Origin: Ancylostoma caninum | Lineage: Eukaryota; Nematoda; Chromadorea; Rhabditida; Ancylostomatidae | Direction of reading: 5' to 3' | Assembly: GCA_037903475.1 (NCBI GenBank) | Contig: JBAJFG010000015.1 | Coordinates: 2,480,001 to 2,544,000, forward strand | DNA: 64,000 nucleotides | Notes under the pieces: model-generated | Told to the model about the DNA's origin: nothing | Database searches by the model: none | What the model saw: only the letters and a program-made list of their open reading frames with translations | Translations under genes and position numbers: made by a program | In this document: positions 1 through 51,238 of the stretch, one piece after another | Position numbering within the stretch: the first letter of the stretch is position 1 | Layout of the letters: every line of letters begins with the position of its first letter

Positions 1-2015
1 CAGTCCCGCTCGTCCCGTCCTGTGTTGCCGCGACGCTTGCGAGACGCGTTGCGTGCTATTGGTATTCTACAACTGACGCGGTCAGAGCGTATATTACATG
101 TACAAAACATGATGGTGACTAAGTAATTGCAGACTCCTCATCTCAATACATTTTTGAGTAACATTTTCTCTCCATGCACACAATACATACAGTTATTTTT
201 GCTTGTTATTGCACCAAAATTCTACTTCTTGTGGTTCATTTTTTTTGTGAATAACAAAACATTTGCACAATACTTCTAAACCTAACATCTATTCAAGTCC
301 ATATTTCTTCGTTTTCCTCCCCTAATTTCTTGAGATCTCCTGAATCTTTTTTCTTGCTCTCCATTTTCAATATTCTGACGAATTTTGTCCTTGAAAATGT
401 TTACCCTATCCTATTGCTTCATCAAAATGTATGGAGACACCTTAAAATGCATTGAGAACGTTCTGGAATATTTTCATATGGATGCATAGTCGCAAGTGCC
501 CCTGCATAACCCTGTTTGAGCCAGGCCACTCTGGCCGTGTCTGCACTGTGAAAATAAACCCTATTCCACGAACAAACTCAGACATTCGCTAATTAGCCGG
601 AACCCTTAGAGAATCTGTTGCCAGGGACGATGTTTGCTCGCTAAAAATTAGATTTTCGCCAGCTCCGCCTTTACGCCATGTGTCAGAAATACGATAGAGC
701 GATTGTTTTTCGCAGTGTTGTTGGTTGAAATGCGCTCTTCTCGTGGAACCCATTAGTATTCGTTTGGGTTAGGATAAGCCCCAGATTTCGTAGGGCTAAT
801 CCCAATTTGGAAGTGCCTTTTTAAAAGGTTTTTCTTACCTTTTTTTTGTTCGATGTTTGGTGCCCAATGCATCGCTGGCCTTTCTTGCTATTACCATTGG
901 CTTTTCCCTATTTGATTGCTCATATAATGACGTTGGCGATACTTCTGGGAAAAGTTTTGCGTGGGAAGATTCACAGCAGAACTGGAATATTGGAATTTCC
1001 GCGTTAATTGCAATTCATTTCGAGGGTTTTGCGGAAGTTTTTACCAGCGAATGTGAATTCTATGAGAGTACTGATGAATTTTCCTGGGCGAATTGCAGAG
1101 AAATTGCCTGGAAATTGAAATCCTTGTGATTTTTCGAGGGAAAAGCTAGACATAGTGAGGAATACATATTATAGAATGTTGACCGAATTGAACAGTATTC
1201 GAATAATAATTCGATTGTTCGAATATAATTGATATAAGTACAACTTGTACCCGAGTGAAATATGGAACCTCCCTTATATTCTGCCGTTCTTTGCCTCCTG
1301 TGGGCGCTCCCAGTATTAAAATAAAAATATAAAGAAATATAATAAATGATGCGCTCTCACTATTAACTCTCACATTGTTGTCCTTACATGAGTAGGTACT
1401 CGAATATTCGATTGAATTTTCGAATAGTAATCGATTCGACCAGCCATCTGCTGGGAAATAACTCCACTTCTAGGTTTGAATAATGCGACAGTTTCTGCGA
1501 TCAGTTGGGTATAATATCTTCTGGATCCTAAGCTATCCAGAAAATTTTATCGTGGATTTCACTCCGGGGTTTTTAAGGAATGGTGTAACTCCGGGGTTTT
1601 TAAGGTAATTGGAGCCTTTAAGCCTTTAGTTTCCTAACGTTGTGGTATTAAACGCCTTAACGTTTTACGCTCGTTAACCATTGGAAGGAACTAGGAATGT
1701 AGTCATAGGACTTCGTTACTTTTCTCTCATTGTGTTCATCAGGGAGGGCGTGGCGGTATTTGGAGTGTTTTCCATCTCACCGCAGTCTTGGGAACGTTTT
1801 GGGCAATTGTTAGGGCACTTCAGTGGTTGAGACCCGCTCGCACGCGCTACCCCACGCTACGCGACGCGCTGGTTGTCTGCGCATCCTCACATTTCATTGA
1901 TATCCCCATGCCTCATTCTTGTCAGACGCTCCTACTGTTCAAACTTGTTCGAACACGTGGTGAAGCGTTGTGTAACTGATCCGATGCGCTGGTTTACCTT
2001 GTATTTCCTAGACTT
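1..2015. other. Upstream myosin VI intron, no gene seen
   Basis: I see no supportable exon here. The short open frames lack homology or splice context that I recognise. The only structured piece is about 1790-1905, where a CpG-rich block containing GTCTGCGCATCC followed by CACATTTCATTGA recurs near 23377-23412 and, more diverged, near 44504-44530, so it is probably a fragment of a dispersed repeat. Since the next exon (6393) is an internal myosin exon, this stretch is most simply intron of that gene, but an intergenic interval with the motor domain elsewhere cannot be excluded. Confidence 0.4.
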
Positions 2016-2130
2016 GGATGCATGATTGAGATCATCCAGTGTAAGTTTGTTGACGCCATTGTCGAAAATGGGTAAGTTTGGGAGTGTTAACAGGTTTACT
2101 CTAGGTAATCTCGTTTATGCATGCGGCCTC
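2016..2130. repeat. Palindromic 'CCAGGGTAA' repeat, diverged copy
   Basis: A diverged member of a dispersed inverted-repeat family. One end reads GGATGCATGATTGAGAT and the other is its approximate reverse complement, AGGTAATCTCGTTTATGCAT. The interior keeps the family features: GTTGAC near one arm, AATGGGTAAGTTT in the centre and GTTAACAGGTTTAC in the other arm. No ORF. Probably a small non-autonomous DNA element (MITE); the mobilising family is unknown. Confidence 0.6.
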
Positions 2131-2347
2131 TGAACTTTTGGCTCTTGGGTAACCATAAGACGTCATAAAATATTTAATTTTATTTGTGAAAAATACAATA
2201 TTTTATCGGGCAATGGAGCTCTAATGTTTCGCGCAATCTTCGGGGCAAAATCTGTGAGAGTAAATAGTAAAATTGGAGAAGTAGAGGAAGTAAAATATGT
2301 GTATTAAATAGTGTGTAAGTAAAATCATGACTTATAATAACGGGCTT

Positions 2348-2379
2348 ACTTTGTGTGTCACGTGTGTGTGTGTGTGTGT
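2348..2379. repeat. (GT)n microsatellite
   Basis: A run of GT dinucleotides, interrupted by CA, lying about 60 bp before the minisatellite. Confidence 0.8.
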
Positions 2380-2435
2380 AGAACGAAATTCGAGGGCGTG
2401 GCTTAGAGTGATGCCGACCCCCCCACCGTTACATG

Positions 2436-5360
2436 AAGGGTGCGCCGGCGCCCAAAGTGGGGGGAGACGGGTCCACGGCTGTGATAAGGGTGCATCGGCG
2501 CCCAAAGTGTGGGTAGACGGGTCCATTGCTGTGATAAGGGTGCGCCGGCGCCCAAAGTGGGGGGAGACGGGTCCACGGCTGTGATAAGGGTACGCCGGCG
2601 TCCAAAAGTGGGGAAACGCCTGGAGTCGGGTCCAACGGTGTGATAAGGGTGCGCCGGCGTCCAAAAGTGGCAAATGCTGGAGTCGGGTCACGGCGTGATA
2701 AGGGTGCGCCGGCGTCCAAGTGTGGGGAAACGCCGGAAGTCGGGGACCTTTAAACGGCGCCATAAGGGTGCGCCCGGCGTCCAAAAGTGGGGAAACGCCT
2801 GGAGTCGGGTCCAACGGTGTGATAAGGGTGCGCCGGCGTCCAAAAGTGGGGAAACGCCTGGAGTCGGGCTCCAACCGGCGATAAAGAGGGTGCGCCGGCG
2901 TCCAAAAGTGGGGAAACGCCTGGAGTCGGGTCCAACTGTGTGATAAGGGTGCGCCGGCGTCCAAAAGTGGGAAAACGCCTGAAGTCGGGTCCAACGGTGT
3001 GATAAGGGTGCGCCGGCGTCGAAAAGTGGGGAAACGTCTGGAGTCGGGTCCAACGGCGTGATAAGGGTGCGCCGGCGTCCAAAAGTGGGAAAACGCCTGA
3101 AGTCGGGTCCAACGGTGTGATAAGGGTGCGCCGGCGTCCAAAAGTGGGCAAACGCCTGGAGTCGGGTCCATCGGGGGCGATAAGGGTGTGCCGGCGTTAA
3201 AGCTAGGAAACGCCTGAAGTCGGGTCCAACGGTGTGATAAGGGTGCGCCGGCGCCCAAAAGTGGGGAAACGCCTGAAGTCGGGTCCAACGGTGTGATAAG
3301 GGTGCGCCGGCTTCCAAAAGTGGGGGAAAGCCTGAAGTCGGGTCCAACGGTGTGATAAGGGTGCGCCGGTGTCCAAAAGTGGGGAAATGCCTGAAGTCGG
3401 GTCCAATGGTGTGATAAGGGTGGCCGGCGTCCAAAAGTGAGGAAACGCCTGGAGTCGGGTCCAACGGTGTGATAAGGGTGCGCCGGCTTCCAAAAGTGGG
3501 GGAAAGCCTGAAGTCGGGTCCAACGGTGTGATAAGGGTGCGCCGGCGCCCAAAAGTGGGAAACGCCTGGAGTTGGTTCAACGGCGTGATAAGGGTGCGCC
3601 GGCGTCCAAGCTGGGTAATGCTGGAGTCGGGGCTCCAATGGTGTGATAGCAAGGGTGTGCCGGCGTTCAAAGTGAGGGGAGACGCTGAAGTCGGGTCCAA
3701 CGGTGTGATAAGGGTGCGCCGGGCTAACGAGTGGGAATGCTGGGAGTCGGGTCCAACGGTGTGATAAAGGGTGCGCCGGCTCCAAAAGTGGGTAACGCCT
3801 GGAGTCGGGTCCAACGGTGTGATAAGGGTGTGCCGGCGTCTAAAAGTGGGAAAACGCGTGGAGTTGGGTCCAACGGCGTGATAAGGGTGCGCCGGCGTCT
3901 AAAAGTGGGAAAACGCCTGGAGTCGGGTCCAACGGTGTGATAAGGGCGCGCCGACGTCTAAAAGTGAGGAAACGCGTGGAGTTGGGTCCAACGGTGTGAT
4001 AAGGGTGCACCGGCGTCCATAAGTGGGGAAACGACTGGAGTCGGGTCCAACGGTGTGATAAGGGTGTGCCGGCGTCTAAAAGTGGGAAAACGCGTGGAGT
4101 TGGGTCCAACGGCGTGATAAGGGTGCGTCGGCGTCTAAAAGTGGGAAAACGCGTGGAGTCGGGTCCAACGGTGTGATAAGGGTGCGCCGGCGTCCGAAAG
4201 TGGGAAAACGCCTGGAGTCGGGTCCAACAGCGTGACAAGTGTGCGCCGGCGTCCAAAACGGGAGGAAACGCCTAAAGTCGGGTCCAACGGTGTGATAAGG
4301 GTGCGCCGGCGTCCAAAAGTGGGGAAACGCCTGGAGTTGGGTCCAACGGTGTGATAAGGGTGCGCCGGCGTCCAAAAGTGGGGAACGCTGGAGTCGGGTC
4401 CAACGGTGTGATAAGGGTGCGCCGGCGTCCAAAAGTGGGGAAACGCCTGGAGTCGGGTCCAAACGGGTGATAAGGGTGCTGGAGTCGGGTCCATCGGCGT
4501 GATAAGGGTGCGCCGGCGTCCAAAAGTGGGGAAACGCCTGGAGTTGGGTCCAACGGTGTGATAAGGGTGCGCCGGCGTCCAAAAGTGGGAAAACGCCTGG
4601 AGTCGGGTCCAACGGTGTGATAAGGGTGCGCCGGCGTCCAAAAGTGGGGAAACGCCTGGAATCGGGTCCAATCGGTGTGATAAGGGTGCGCCGGCGTCCA
4701 AAAGTGGGGAAACGCCTGGAGTCGGTTCCAACGGTGTGATAAGGGTACGCCGGCGTCCAAAAGTGGGGAAACGCCTGGAGTCGGGTCCAACGGTGTGATA
4801 AGGGTGCGCCGGCGTCCAAAAGTGAGGAAACTGGAAGTCGGGTCCAACGGTGTGATAAGGGTGCGCCGGCGTCCAAAAGTGGGGAAACGCCTGGAGTCGG
4901 GTCCAACGGTGTGATAAGGGTGCGCCGGCGTCCAAAAGTGGGGAAACGCCTGGAGTCGGGTCCAACGGTGTGATAAGGGTGCGCCGGCGTCCAAAAGTGG
5001 GGAAACGCCTGGAGTCGGGTCCAACGGTGTGATAAGGGTGCGCCGGCGTCCAAAAGTGGGGAAACGCCTGGAGTCGGGTCCAACGGTGTGATAAGGGTGC
5101 GCCGGCGTCCAAAAGTGGGGAAACGCCTGGAGTCGGGTCCAACTGGAGTCTGGAGGGTCCAACGGTGTGATAAGGGTGCGCCGGCGTCCAAAAGTGGGGA
5201 AACGCCTGGAGTCGGGTCCAACGGTGTGATAAGGGTGCGCCGGCGTCCAAAAGTGGAGTCGGGTCCAACGGTGTGATAAGGGTGCGCCGGCGTCCAAAAG
5301 TGGGGAAACGCCTGGAGTCGGGTCCAACGGTGTGATAAGGGTACGCCGGCGTCCAAAAGT
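2436..5360. repeat. 59-bp G-rich minisatellite, about 50 copies
   Basis: Tandem array whose unit contains GATAAGGGTGCGCCGGCGTC, then AAAAGTGGGGAAACGCCTGG, then AGTCGGGTCCAACGGTGT. Adjacent GTGCGCCGGC starts in the 4861-5100 stretch are 59 bases apart. Units there are virtually identical, whereas units before about 3900 carry many substitutions and indels, and the first three (2436-2590) are shorter, near 50 bp, because they lack part of the AAACGCCTG segment. The minus strand has no stop codon in the consensus in any frame; with a period of 59, three units make one 177-bp, 59-codon super-period. That alone produces minus-strand open frames of 350-426 codons in all three frames, so I do not call them genes. 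The array lies upstream of the first recognised myosin VI exon. Confidence 0.95.
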
Positions 5361-6392
5361 AATAAGAATTCACCAGGTGGGTCTATTCCTGCAAAAGGGG
5401 TACGCTTATCCTGTTTCGGCGGACCCTCCTACCTAAATCACCTAGATGTACATTGTTTCCTTTCGTATCCGTGTTCTCTTCCCATTCTGTTTGTGTCTGA
5501 ATGAACCACTCCTTCCTTTCCATTTATATATGCCGGTGGACCCTTATCACTCGAATTACCACAACAACCAGTCGAGCCTAAATCATTTCAAGATAACATT
5601 TCCACTGAATTGGTTGCACTCAGTCCTTTACGGCCACTAATTTCGCTCATATGGAAGAGCCCAGTTTTGTTCATGGGGAAAAGCTACCACCTACGGGATC
5701 AAGTGTTTCTCAGGAGATCGATAGAACTGCGTGGAAGGATGCAGATTTTATCAATCCATTTACACTTTTGTGTTTGCTTTCAAGGTGCAGTATGCGAGCG
5801 AAGTGAGCATCATTAGAAGACTGGAAGCCCGGCGTTAGCCGGGCGGCCAGACTGGTATAGTATAAGTAGAAACCAATGGCGGACGCAGAAAGTGGGCGGG
5901 AGGGGGGGGGCGGCGTGGGAAAAAAAGTGGGGTCTCAGCCGTTTTGGGGACCCAGACGGAAAATAAAATTAATAAAAATTTTAATTATAGCAATGAATGT
6001 TTAATAAAAATTATATTAAAAATAACGATAAAAACGAACAATTAAAAATGAACTAATACATGATTTTTATTTGCATTGTAAAAATTTGGCGATCCATTCT
6101 CGGGGGGGGGGGGGGGGTAGTATGAACTATACAGTATACATAATTACAGTGTGAATCATGGGTACGTTAATAATTTGATCGTAGCATTTTTGATCTCTTG
6201 TATTTTTACAATACTGAAGGATTTTCTTTCCAATTTCTCTCTCCTTTTCTTCTCTTCTCTCTTGTCATTTCCTTCTCCTCGGGAGTCTTCTCCTTTTTCT
6301 CTCAATTTCACGCAACATTTTGTCTCTGGATGTCCACGCTACTACGTATATTAAATTATAGTGCGCGTTTGTGAATTTGTTTGGTTCACCAG
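5361..6392. other. Intron between minisatellite and IQ exon
   Basis: No exon recognised. It holds a hairpin repeat end (5794-5860, listed separately), a G tract near 5900, an AT-rich stretch (5955-6090) and a 14-15 base G tract near 6102-6117. The end is the pyrimidine-rich acceptor of the myosin exon at 6393. Confidence 0.5.
5794..5862 (+). repeat. Repeat end with conserved hairpin (copy 1)
   Basis: The sequence GCGAGCGAAGTGAGCATCAT is followed by TAGAAGACTGGAA, a perfect 7-bp stem (GCCCGGC / GCCGGGC) with a GTTA loop at 5827-5844, then CCAGACTGGTA. The same block recurs at 39050-39111, with a stem substitution compensated on the other side. It is probably the terminus of a dispersed element. 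In both copies TAG-rich sequence follows directly. Confidence 0.7.
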
Positions 6393-46511
<40,119 letters not shown>

Positions 46512-47839
46512 GAGCCATAGGGCTCGCACCTTTCACCCTTAGTAACCCCCCGAGGGCATCCATGACGATGCCCCGATAGTCGTCCCCCGCCCGTCTTTTA
46601 TTTTTCCTCTCCGTATCACTAGTCCTCTATTGTATTTTATGACGTCTGTGATTGAAATGGGTCGTCGATTATTCGTCGTCGGGATTTTCTCGTAGATCAC
46701 TTCTGTTCACCACGTAATCATGTACTTTTCTTTCTCCTCGTAACCATATGTACTACACAGTGTAGGTGCTTCCGTTACAGTACTCGTGTGTCTGCTGCGC
46801 CGTACATTTCACGGGGCAACGCTGCTAATACTACTTTTGCTGATGTGGCTTCATTCCAGCGCAAATGTGTGTAAGCATTCTCGATTGTATAAATTAATGA
46901 ACATCAAGTGTTTATTTGTCTTTGCAAGAACAATTATCACTGCCCGCTAATAGCCGAGCAAAAACTCGTACGCACTTGACGATTCATGTGCTGTACGTAT
47001 GCTATTGCTGTTCCAGCACAGCACAGGAAAGGAAATTCAAGGAGCTATGTTATTTACCTTGCCCAGGAAGACGAGGTTTCGTGCACTCGGTAAAACTATG
47101 GGAGCCGTTACCGAAATCTTGACTTTTCATGAACGATGTGTGAAAATTTATCAACTATACATTATTGATTACTGTAGACTCCTCAAAAATCCGATAATTT
47201 TTCAAAGATCTCCTCATGAAGATATCCATCTCAGCTATCAAAAATAAGTCGAAGAATAGTTCTCGCTCAAACTCAGTGAGCAGTTCTTGCTCAATAGTTC
47301 GGGATCAGTTCTTGCACAACATTTAAGTTAGGAGGATAGCAGCAGACGGAAGAAAAACTCAATTTACCTGCTAGCAAATGATATTGATCCAGGATTGGCC
47401 TCAAGAATGCTTCGTAACATAGCTCGCAGCGGATACTCACCTTCCGTCGCCCATGCTGCCAATCCCCATCAAACAAAGGCTTGAAGTATCGGAACATGTG
47501 CTTTTATGATGGTCTTATTACATCAGTGGCAACGTTGGGGGTGGTCATATAACCAGATTTCAGTATGAGATCCTCATCGCGAGTGATGAAATTTTTTCTG
47601 GTAGTCTTCTGGTACATTAGATTACTTGCACAGCATGCTTTTAGTGTAAACCCTCTCTAGCGACAGCGTAGGTGGAAAAGTCGTTCAAATGGGTCATCCA
47701 AAGTGATGGTTGTCAGGGATTGAAATCGAGGATTGAAAAGTGAAGATGGTCAGCCCCAGTAGACGTCGCCCGGGGGTGGAGGGGTTGGGTTCACCAGTCT
47801 CTGTGTAGTGAATTGGAGGAATGTGAAAGATAAGATGTA
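46512..47839. other. Myosin 3' flank, no gene seen
   Basis: Contains the myosin VI 3' UTR. No AATAAA close to the stop is obvious; an AATGAA near 46897 before a T-rich stretch is a possible polyadenylation signal. The rest, up to the retroelement block, has only short unassigned open frames. Confidence 0.4.
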
Positions 47840-48672
47840 ATAACGGATATTGCAGAGCAGTGCTTGGGCAGCCATAGCGAGTAGTAAAGTGAGATTTCTG
47901 TAAAAATTCAGTACACCTAATAAACGTTAAGTTCGCTGCGTCAAAATTATTACTGGGAGGAACTAATCGTTGAGTTCAGGCTCGTTTCAAAGTGAAGATT
48001 ATCGAGGAAGTTTTAAGGGAACAGCGTTAACTTACTAACTGAGAAAAAAGAGGGAGGGAGTTTTACTGCGCGTTTTCTCAAGCGAACACATCCATTTTCT
48101 CTTCAGTTAACGTTATTTGTGCAAGGGTGTCGCTTACCTGGCCAGGCTTTTCCTACGATTAAGAGTTTACCTGTTAAAGCTTTTGCTCTTGTCCACTTAA
48201 TTGTATGTAGTTGTTGGCCTTGCACTTCAAGAACGTAGGAAGTGACATGCGCTAATATAATGGTAATAAAAGGAGAAGGAGTTCTTTTGCCGAGTTCTAG
48301 GAAGCTAGAACCTAGTTCAGCACCTCCATGTAATTTTATGATGGGCCGCTATCTCTGGTACATAAAATTAACATGTAGTGTAGCGGTGAATTTTTTTCCT
48401 GTAGTTATTTTCTTCCTCTTCTTAACTCGAGATCTGGTTTGGAAGAGTTTCCTGGAGCTAAAGCACTTAATCATTTTCATTTACATGAACAAGCCCTAAC
48501 TCATTTAGATGTAATATTCATTTAATTCCTATTGATAGATAACACAGCATGGAAGAATATTGCAAGATATCAAATTACACACACAATACCAGAATGGCTT
48601 AACTGTAAAAGACGAAGGGGAAGGGGTGGGTAAATTAAGAGGGGGGTGAAGGCAAGGTGCCGATAAGGTGCC
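47840..48672 (-). repeat. Retroelement direct repeat A, copy 1
   Basis: Homologous in the same orientation to 57505-58272, with many substitutions and small indels. Shared landmarks are GCAGAGCAGTGCTTGGGCAG, GCGTTTTCTCAAGCGAACAC, TACCTGGCCAGGCTTTTCC and AGGAAGTGACATGCGCTAAT. On the minus strand both carry an ATGGCTGCCCAAGCACTGCT start near the inner end; here homology to the zinc-finger ORF stops about ten codons in. It may be an LTR, a 5' leader or the stump of another unit. Confidence 0.75.
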
Positions 48673-48899
48673 ACCTTTTCTCTCACCGCGCGCGTAGGCA
48701 TCAAAAATGTCCGTAACGCCTAGTTCAAGATCTTGTTGAATGGCTACTTCGGCATAATTTAGTGATCTTTAAGATAGGATCGTTCGGAGCCAAGTCAGCT
48801 GGCGGAAGCGATATTCGGCATATCAAATGGTTCGGAGTGCGCTAACGTGCGATTGTTCAGTTGCGTACAAACGGGTTCTACGAAGAAAATCGAGGTTAG

Positions 48900-49414
48900 T
48901 TACATTCCATTGTTTAACTTCACGTCTTTTATGAGTTGTGTTTGGAATGGAGGTAATTTACTTAGTTCGGTGACGTTATAAAGTCGCTGAATCAAGGGTA
49001 AGGCTTGTAGTGGAACCAAATCGTAGCGAGATTGCCTATTCTCACTGTCTGTAATATATCGGGTATCGCGTTTTCTACGGGGTGTGACTGATTTTTCCAA
49101 AACGAAATCTTGGATCATTATGTTTGGTGGAACTTTGGGGAAGGAAACTATTTGGTTAGACGTAGTCAGATAACTATTGAATATGCTACAATGTTGAAGT
49201 AGATTAGAGCAGAGGAGGTGGTCAGAGCTAAATTCGAACGCAAATTCATGTTACGGCAAGAGGACGTATCTCATACTAGTTAACGCATCAAATTCGCCTA
49301 TTTCACTAAATCAGCAGTAAGGTGTGATTTGCACGGGTTCCCATATTATAGTCTCCTTTGGGGTTTGGCAGTTTCCAATCGAGAGGGAGCAGTTATCTAG
49401 ATTTCCTAGAGTGC
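48900..49414 (-). pseudogene. Decayed env glycoprotein segment
   Basis: Continues the envelope part of the ORF ending at 49415, but in another frame after a frameshift near 49440. One minus-strand frame stays open to 48900 except for stops at 49311-49313 (TGA) and 49251-49253 (TAA). The segment before the first stop is cysteine-bearing (DNCSLSIGNC), as expected for an ectodomain. Downstream the frame contains PRRKRD, a furin-type cleavage motif. It resembles the N-terminal part of nematode Cer-type Env proteins. No fusion or anchor region was identified, so the gene is broken and truncated. Confidence 0.55.
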
Positions 49415-51238
49415 TCAATATAGTTTCACCGTTGAATGAGGCAATTTATCCTTGTTCGATCGAATATACGCTGCGAAGGTATACATTAGTTCCCCAAAGT
49501 GGCAACTTTCCGTTTTCATCTTCAATTTCATGGGTGGTGTTGAGTCCGCTGGAAATCTCTGTGAGGGAATGACCGTGAACTGAGCGGCAGCTGCTGAGCG
49601 GCATTCCTCTGGTGATATCGAGATCCGTTGGCGATCTATCACGGAGTGGCGATTGCGAGTGTACAAGAAATTGTGCACAGAGACTTTAATCAGGTCTCTA
49701 TAACATCTGTGCGCGGTCATCTTCAGTGGGTTACTATTTTCGGCGTAGAGTTTTATTGTCGTCTCGATCATGGGTTCTTCGGTAGACACGCTGCATTCGA
49801 CTAGTTTAGGCAACGCAAGTACATTAGGGAATGAGCTACTACCACAGATCTGGAATTCGCGGGTAGCGACGGATGGAATGAGTGCGGTCACGATTATCGC
49901 AAGCAAACAGAGAAAGTTAACGTTTTGGGCGGCTGATGGAAACCTTGATGGCGGGTTGTATTGCGGTGCTCCTCGCAGTCCTTGCATTATGGCTGGTTGC
50001 GAAGGTTCCAAAGGAGTTTGTTGTGTGTACGTAGGTTGGATTGAGGGGTAGTTTTGATTCTGGCAGCGTAAGGGATTGTAGAAGTTTCCTTGATTCCAAA
50101 AGTTGCGGAAAGGATTGTTGGAGAACCATGGATTGGTTGGGAAGTTCCTACGACTATGTGGATTGCCACGATACACGGGTTGTGGTCTTCGGTTGTATCT
50201 GGCACTGCTTGGTTGTGGTCGTGGTGGAGGGAATGCACGATTTCGGGCAGGCATTCTAGCGACCTGTCCTTGCGGCTGGCTTCGCTGTTGGAGGGAATTG
50301 ACCTGCTTTTGTAATTCTTCCACTTCATCATCTAAGACCAGAGTATTAATGCTTTCCAGAATGTCCTTTTCTTCTCGGCGTTCCTGTTCCAAAATACGTT
50401 GTTCTTTTTCGGCGTTGGCAACGGCGGTTTCAAAATCCTCAGGATCTGACAATCTTCTAATGGCTTTCCTTAGGTCTGGTCGCAACCCTTTTATGAAGAA
50501 ATCGATGGCGAGTTTGCGCGGGACCGATCTATCTTCTCCTTGAAATGCCACTTTGATTTTGGCTAGTATTTTCCTCGCAAACTCTCCTACGGAATCTTTC
50601 CCTTGCCTTAAATTGTGCAGTTCATCGCGAATATTGCTTAGCATAGCTTGGTTTTTGAACTTCTTAGCGAGCATGGTTACTATGGACTGCCAGTTCGACT
50701 TTTCTTTATCCGTTAGGCTTTGGTATTTAAGTTTTGCTCCTCCAGTAAGGTAGAGTGGTAGGAGGCTTTTGGCATGCTCATGGGGGATACTAAGGCTATC
50801 GAATAGGTCCTTGTACTCATCCAGGAATTCCTCAAAAGTTTTATCCGTGTCTCCGGAGAATTTCTCTACCCGATTGTCAAGCAATTTGCTAAAAGCATAC
50901 AAGGTTGGAGTGTCACGCTCAGCAAACATTTCTTGGCACTTTCGTTTGACTGTCGCCTTTTCTTCTTCTTGAGCCTTTTTCAGACTATCTAGGAGTCCGG
51001 TGAATGGGTGTTTACATTCAGGAGTCTCTGGCTTGGTGGAAGATTGGGGCTCCGTTCTGGGGGTTGGTTTTCCCGGAGTTTCCCTACTGGAGCGCGGGGT
51101 TTCCTTCGGTTCCAGGATTTTTCGGAAGTAGGCCCCTCTAGCTAGGTTGTAACGGAGTCGACGAAATGTTCGCGGCGAAAGGCCACGACTCTTTGAAACG
51201 AGGGGCAGTTTGGCAAGTTTTTTTTTTCGCAAGTTCAA
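49415..51238 (-). CDS. Gag-Env chimeric ORF, no pol (607 aa)
   Basis: Intact 607-codon frame. Residues 1-110 are basic and proline-rich. Residues 110-300 match the retrotransposon Gag core: FSGDTDKTFEEFLDEYKDLF, LLPLYLTGGAKLKYQSL, ELHNLRQGKDSVGEFARKI and FFIKGLRPDLRKAIRRL. Residues 300-435 are Pro/Arg/Asn-rich with no CCHC knuckle. At about 440 it passes into NFLCLLAIIVTALIPSVATR, a signal-peptide-like hydrophobic segment. Residues 460-607 resemble the N-terminal ectodomain of nematode Env (VECSVSTEEP, HRC, ISPEECRSAA), ending before any fusion domain. Protease, reverse transcriptase and integrase are absent from the whole block. It could be a reverse-transcribed spliced gag-env RNA, an internal deletion or a domesticated gene. 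The start is the first ATG after an upstream stop; an A-rich tract follows it. Gag is certain as a family; the Env call is by residue pattern. Confidence 0.75.
   Translation of the reverse strand: MNLRKKKLAKLPLVSKSRGLSPRTFRRLRYNLARGAYFRKILEPKETPRSSRETPGKPTPRTEPQSSTKPETPECKHPFTGLLDSLKKAQEEEKATVKRKCQEMFAERDTPTLYAFSKLLDNRVEKFSGDTDKTFEEFLDEYKDLFDSLSIPHEHAKSLLPLYLTGGAKLKYQSLTDKEKSNWQSIVTMLAKKFKNQAMLSNIRDELHNLRQGKDSVGEFARKILAKIKVAFQGEDRSVPRKLAIDFFIKGLRPDLRKAIRRLSDPEDFETAVANAEKEQRILEQERREEKDILESINTLVLDDEVEELQKQVNSLQQRSQPQGQVARMPARNRAFPPPRPQPSSARYNRRPQPVYRGNPHSRRNFPTNPWFSNNPFRNFWNQGNFYNPLRCQNQNYPSIQPTYTQQTPLEPSQPAIMQGLRGAPQYNPPSRFPSAAQNVNFLCLLAIIVTALIPSVATREFQICGSSSFPNVLALPKLVECSVSTEEPMIETTIKLYAENSNPLKMTAHRCYRDLIKVSVHNFLYTRNRHSVIDRQRISISPEECRSAAAAQFTVIPSQRFPADSTPPMKLKMKTESCHFGELMYTFAAYIRSNKDKLPHSTVKLY

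Noticed and set aside
2436..5360. CRISPR-like array
   Set aside because: The unit repeats contiguously with no unique spacers, in a eukaryotic intron.
2332..5373. Minus-strand open frames of 96-426 codons
   Set aside because: They are products of the 59-bp minisatellite, open in all three frames with no start or splice context, so they are not evidence of genes.
50041..50543. Plus-strand ORFs opposite the Gag-Env frame
   Set aside because: Antisense shadows of the real minus-strand frame.
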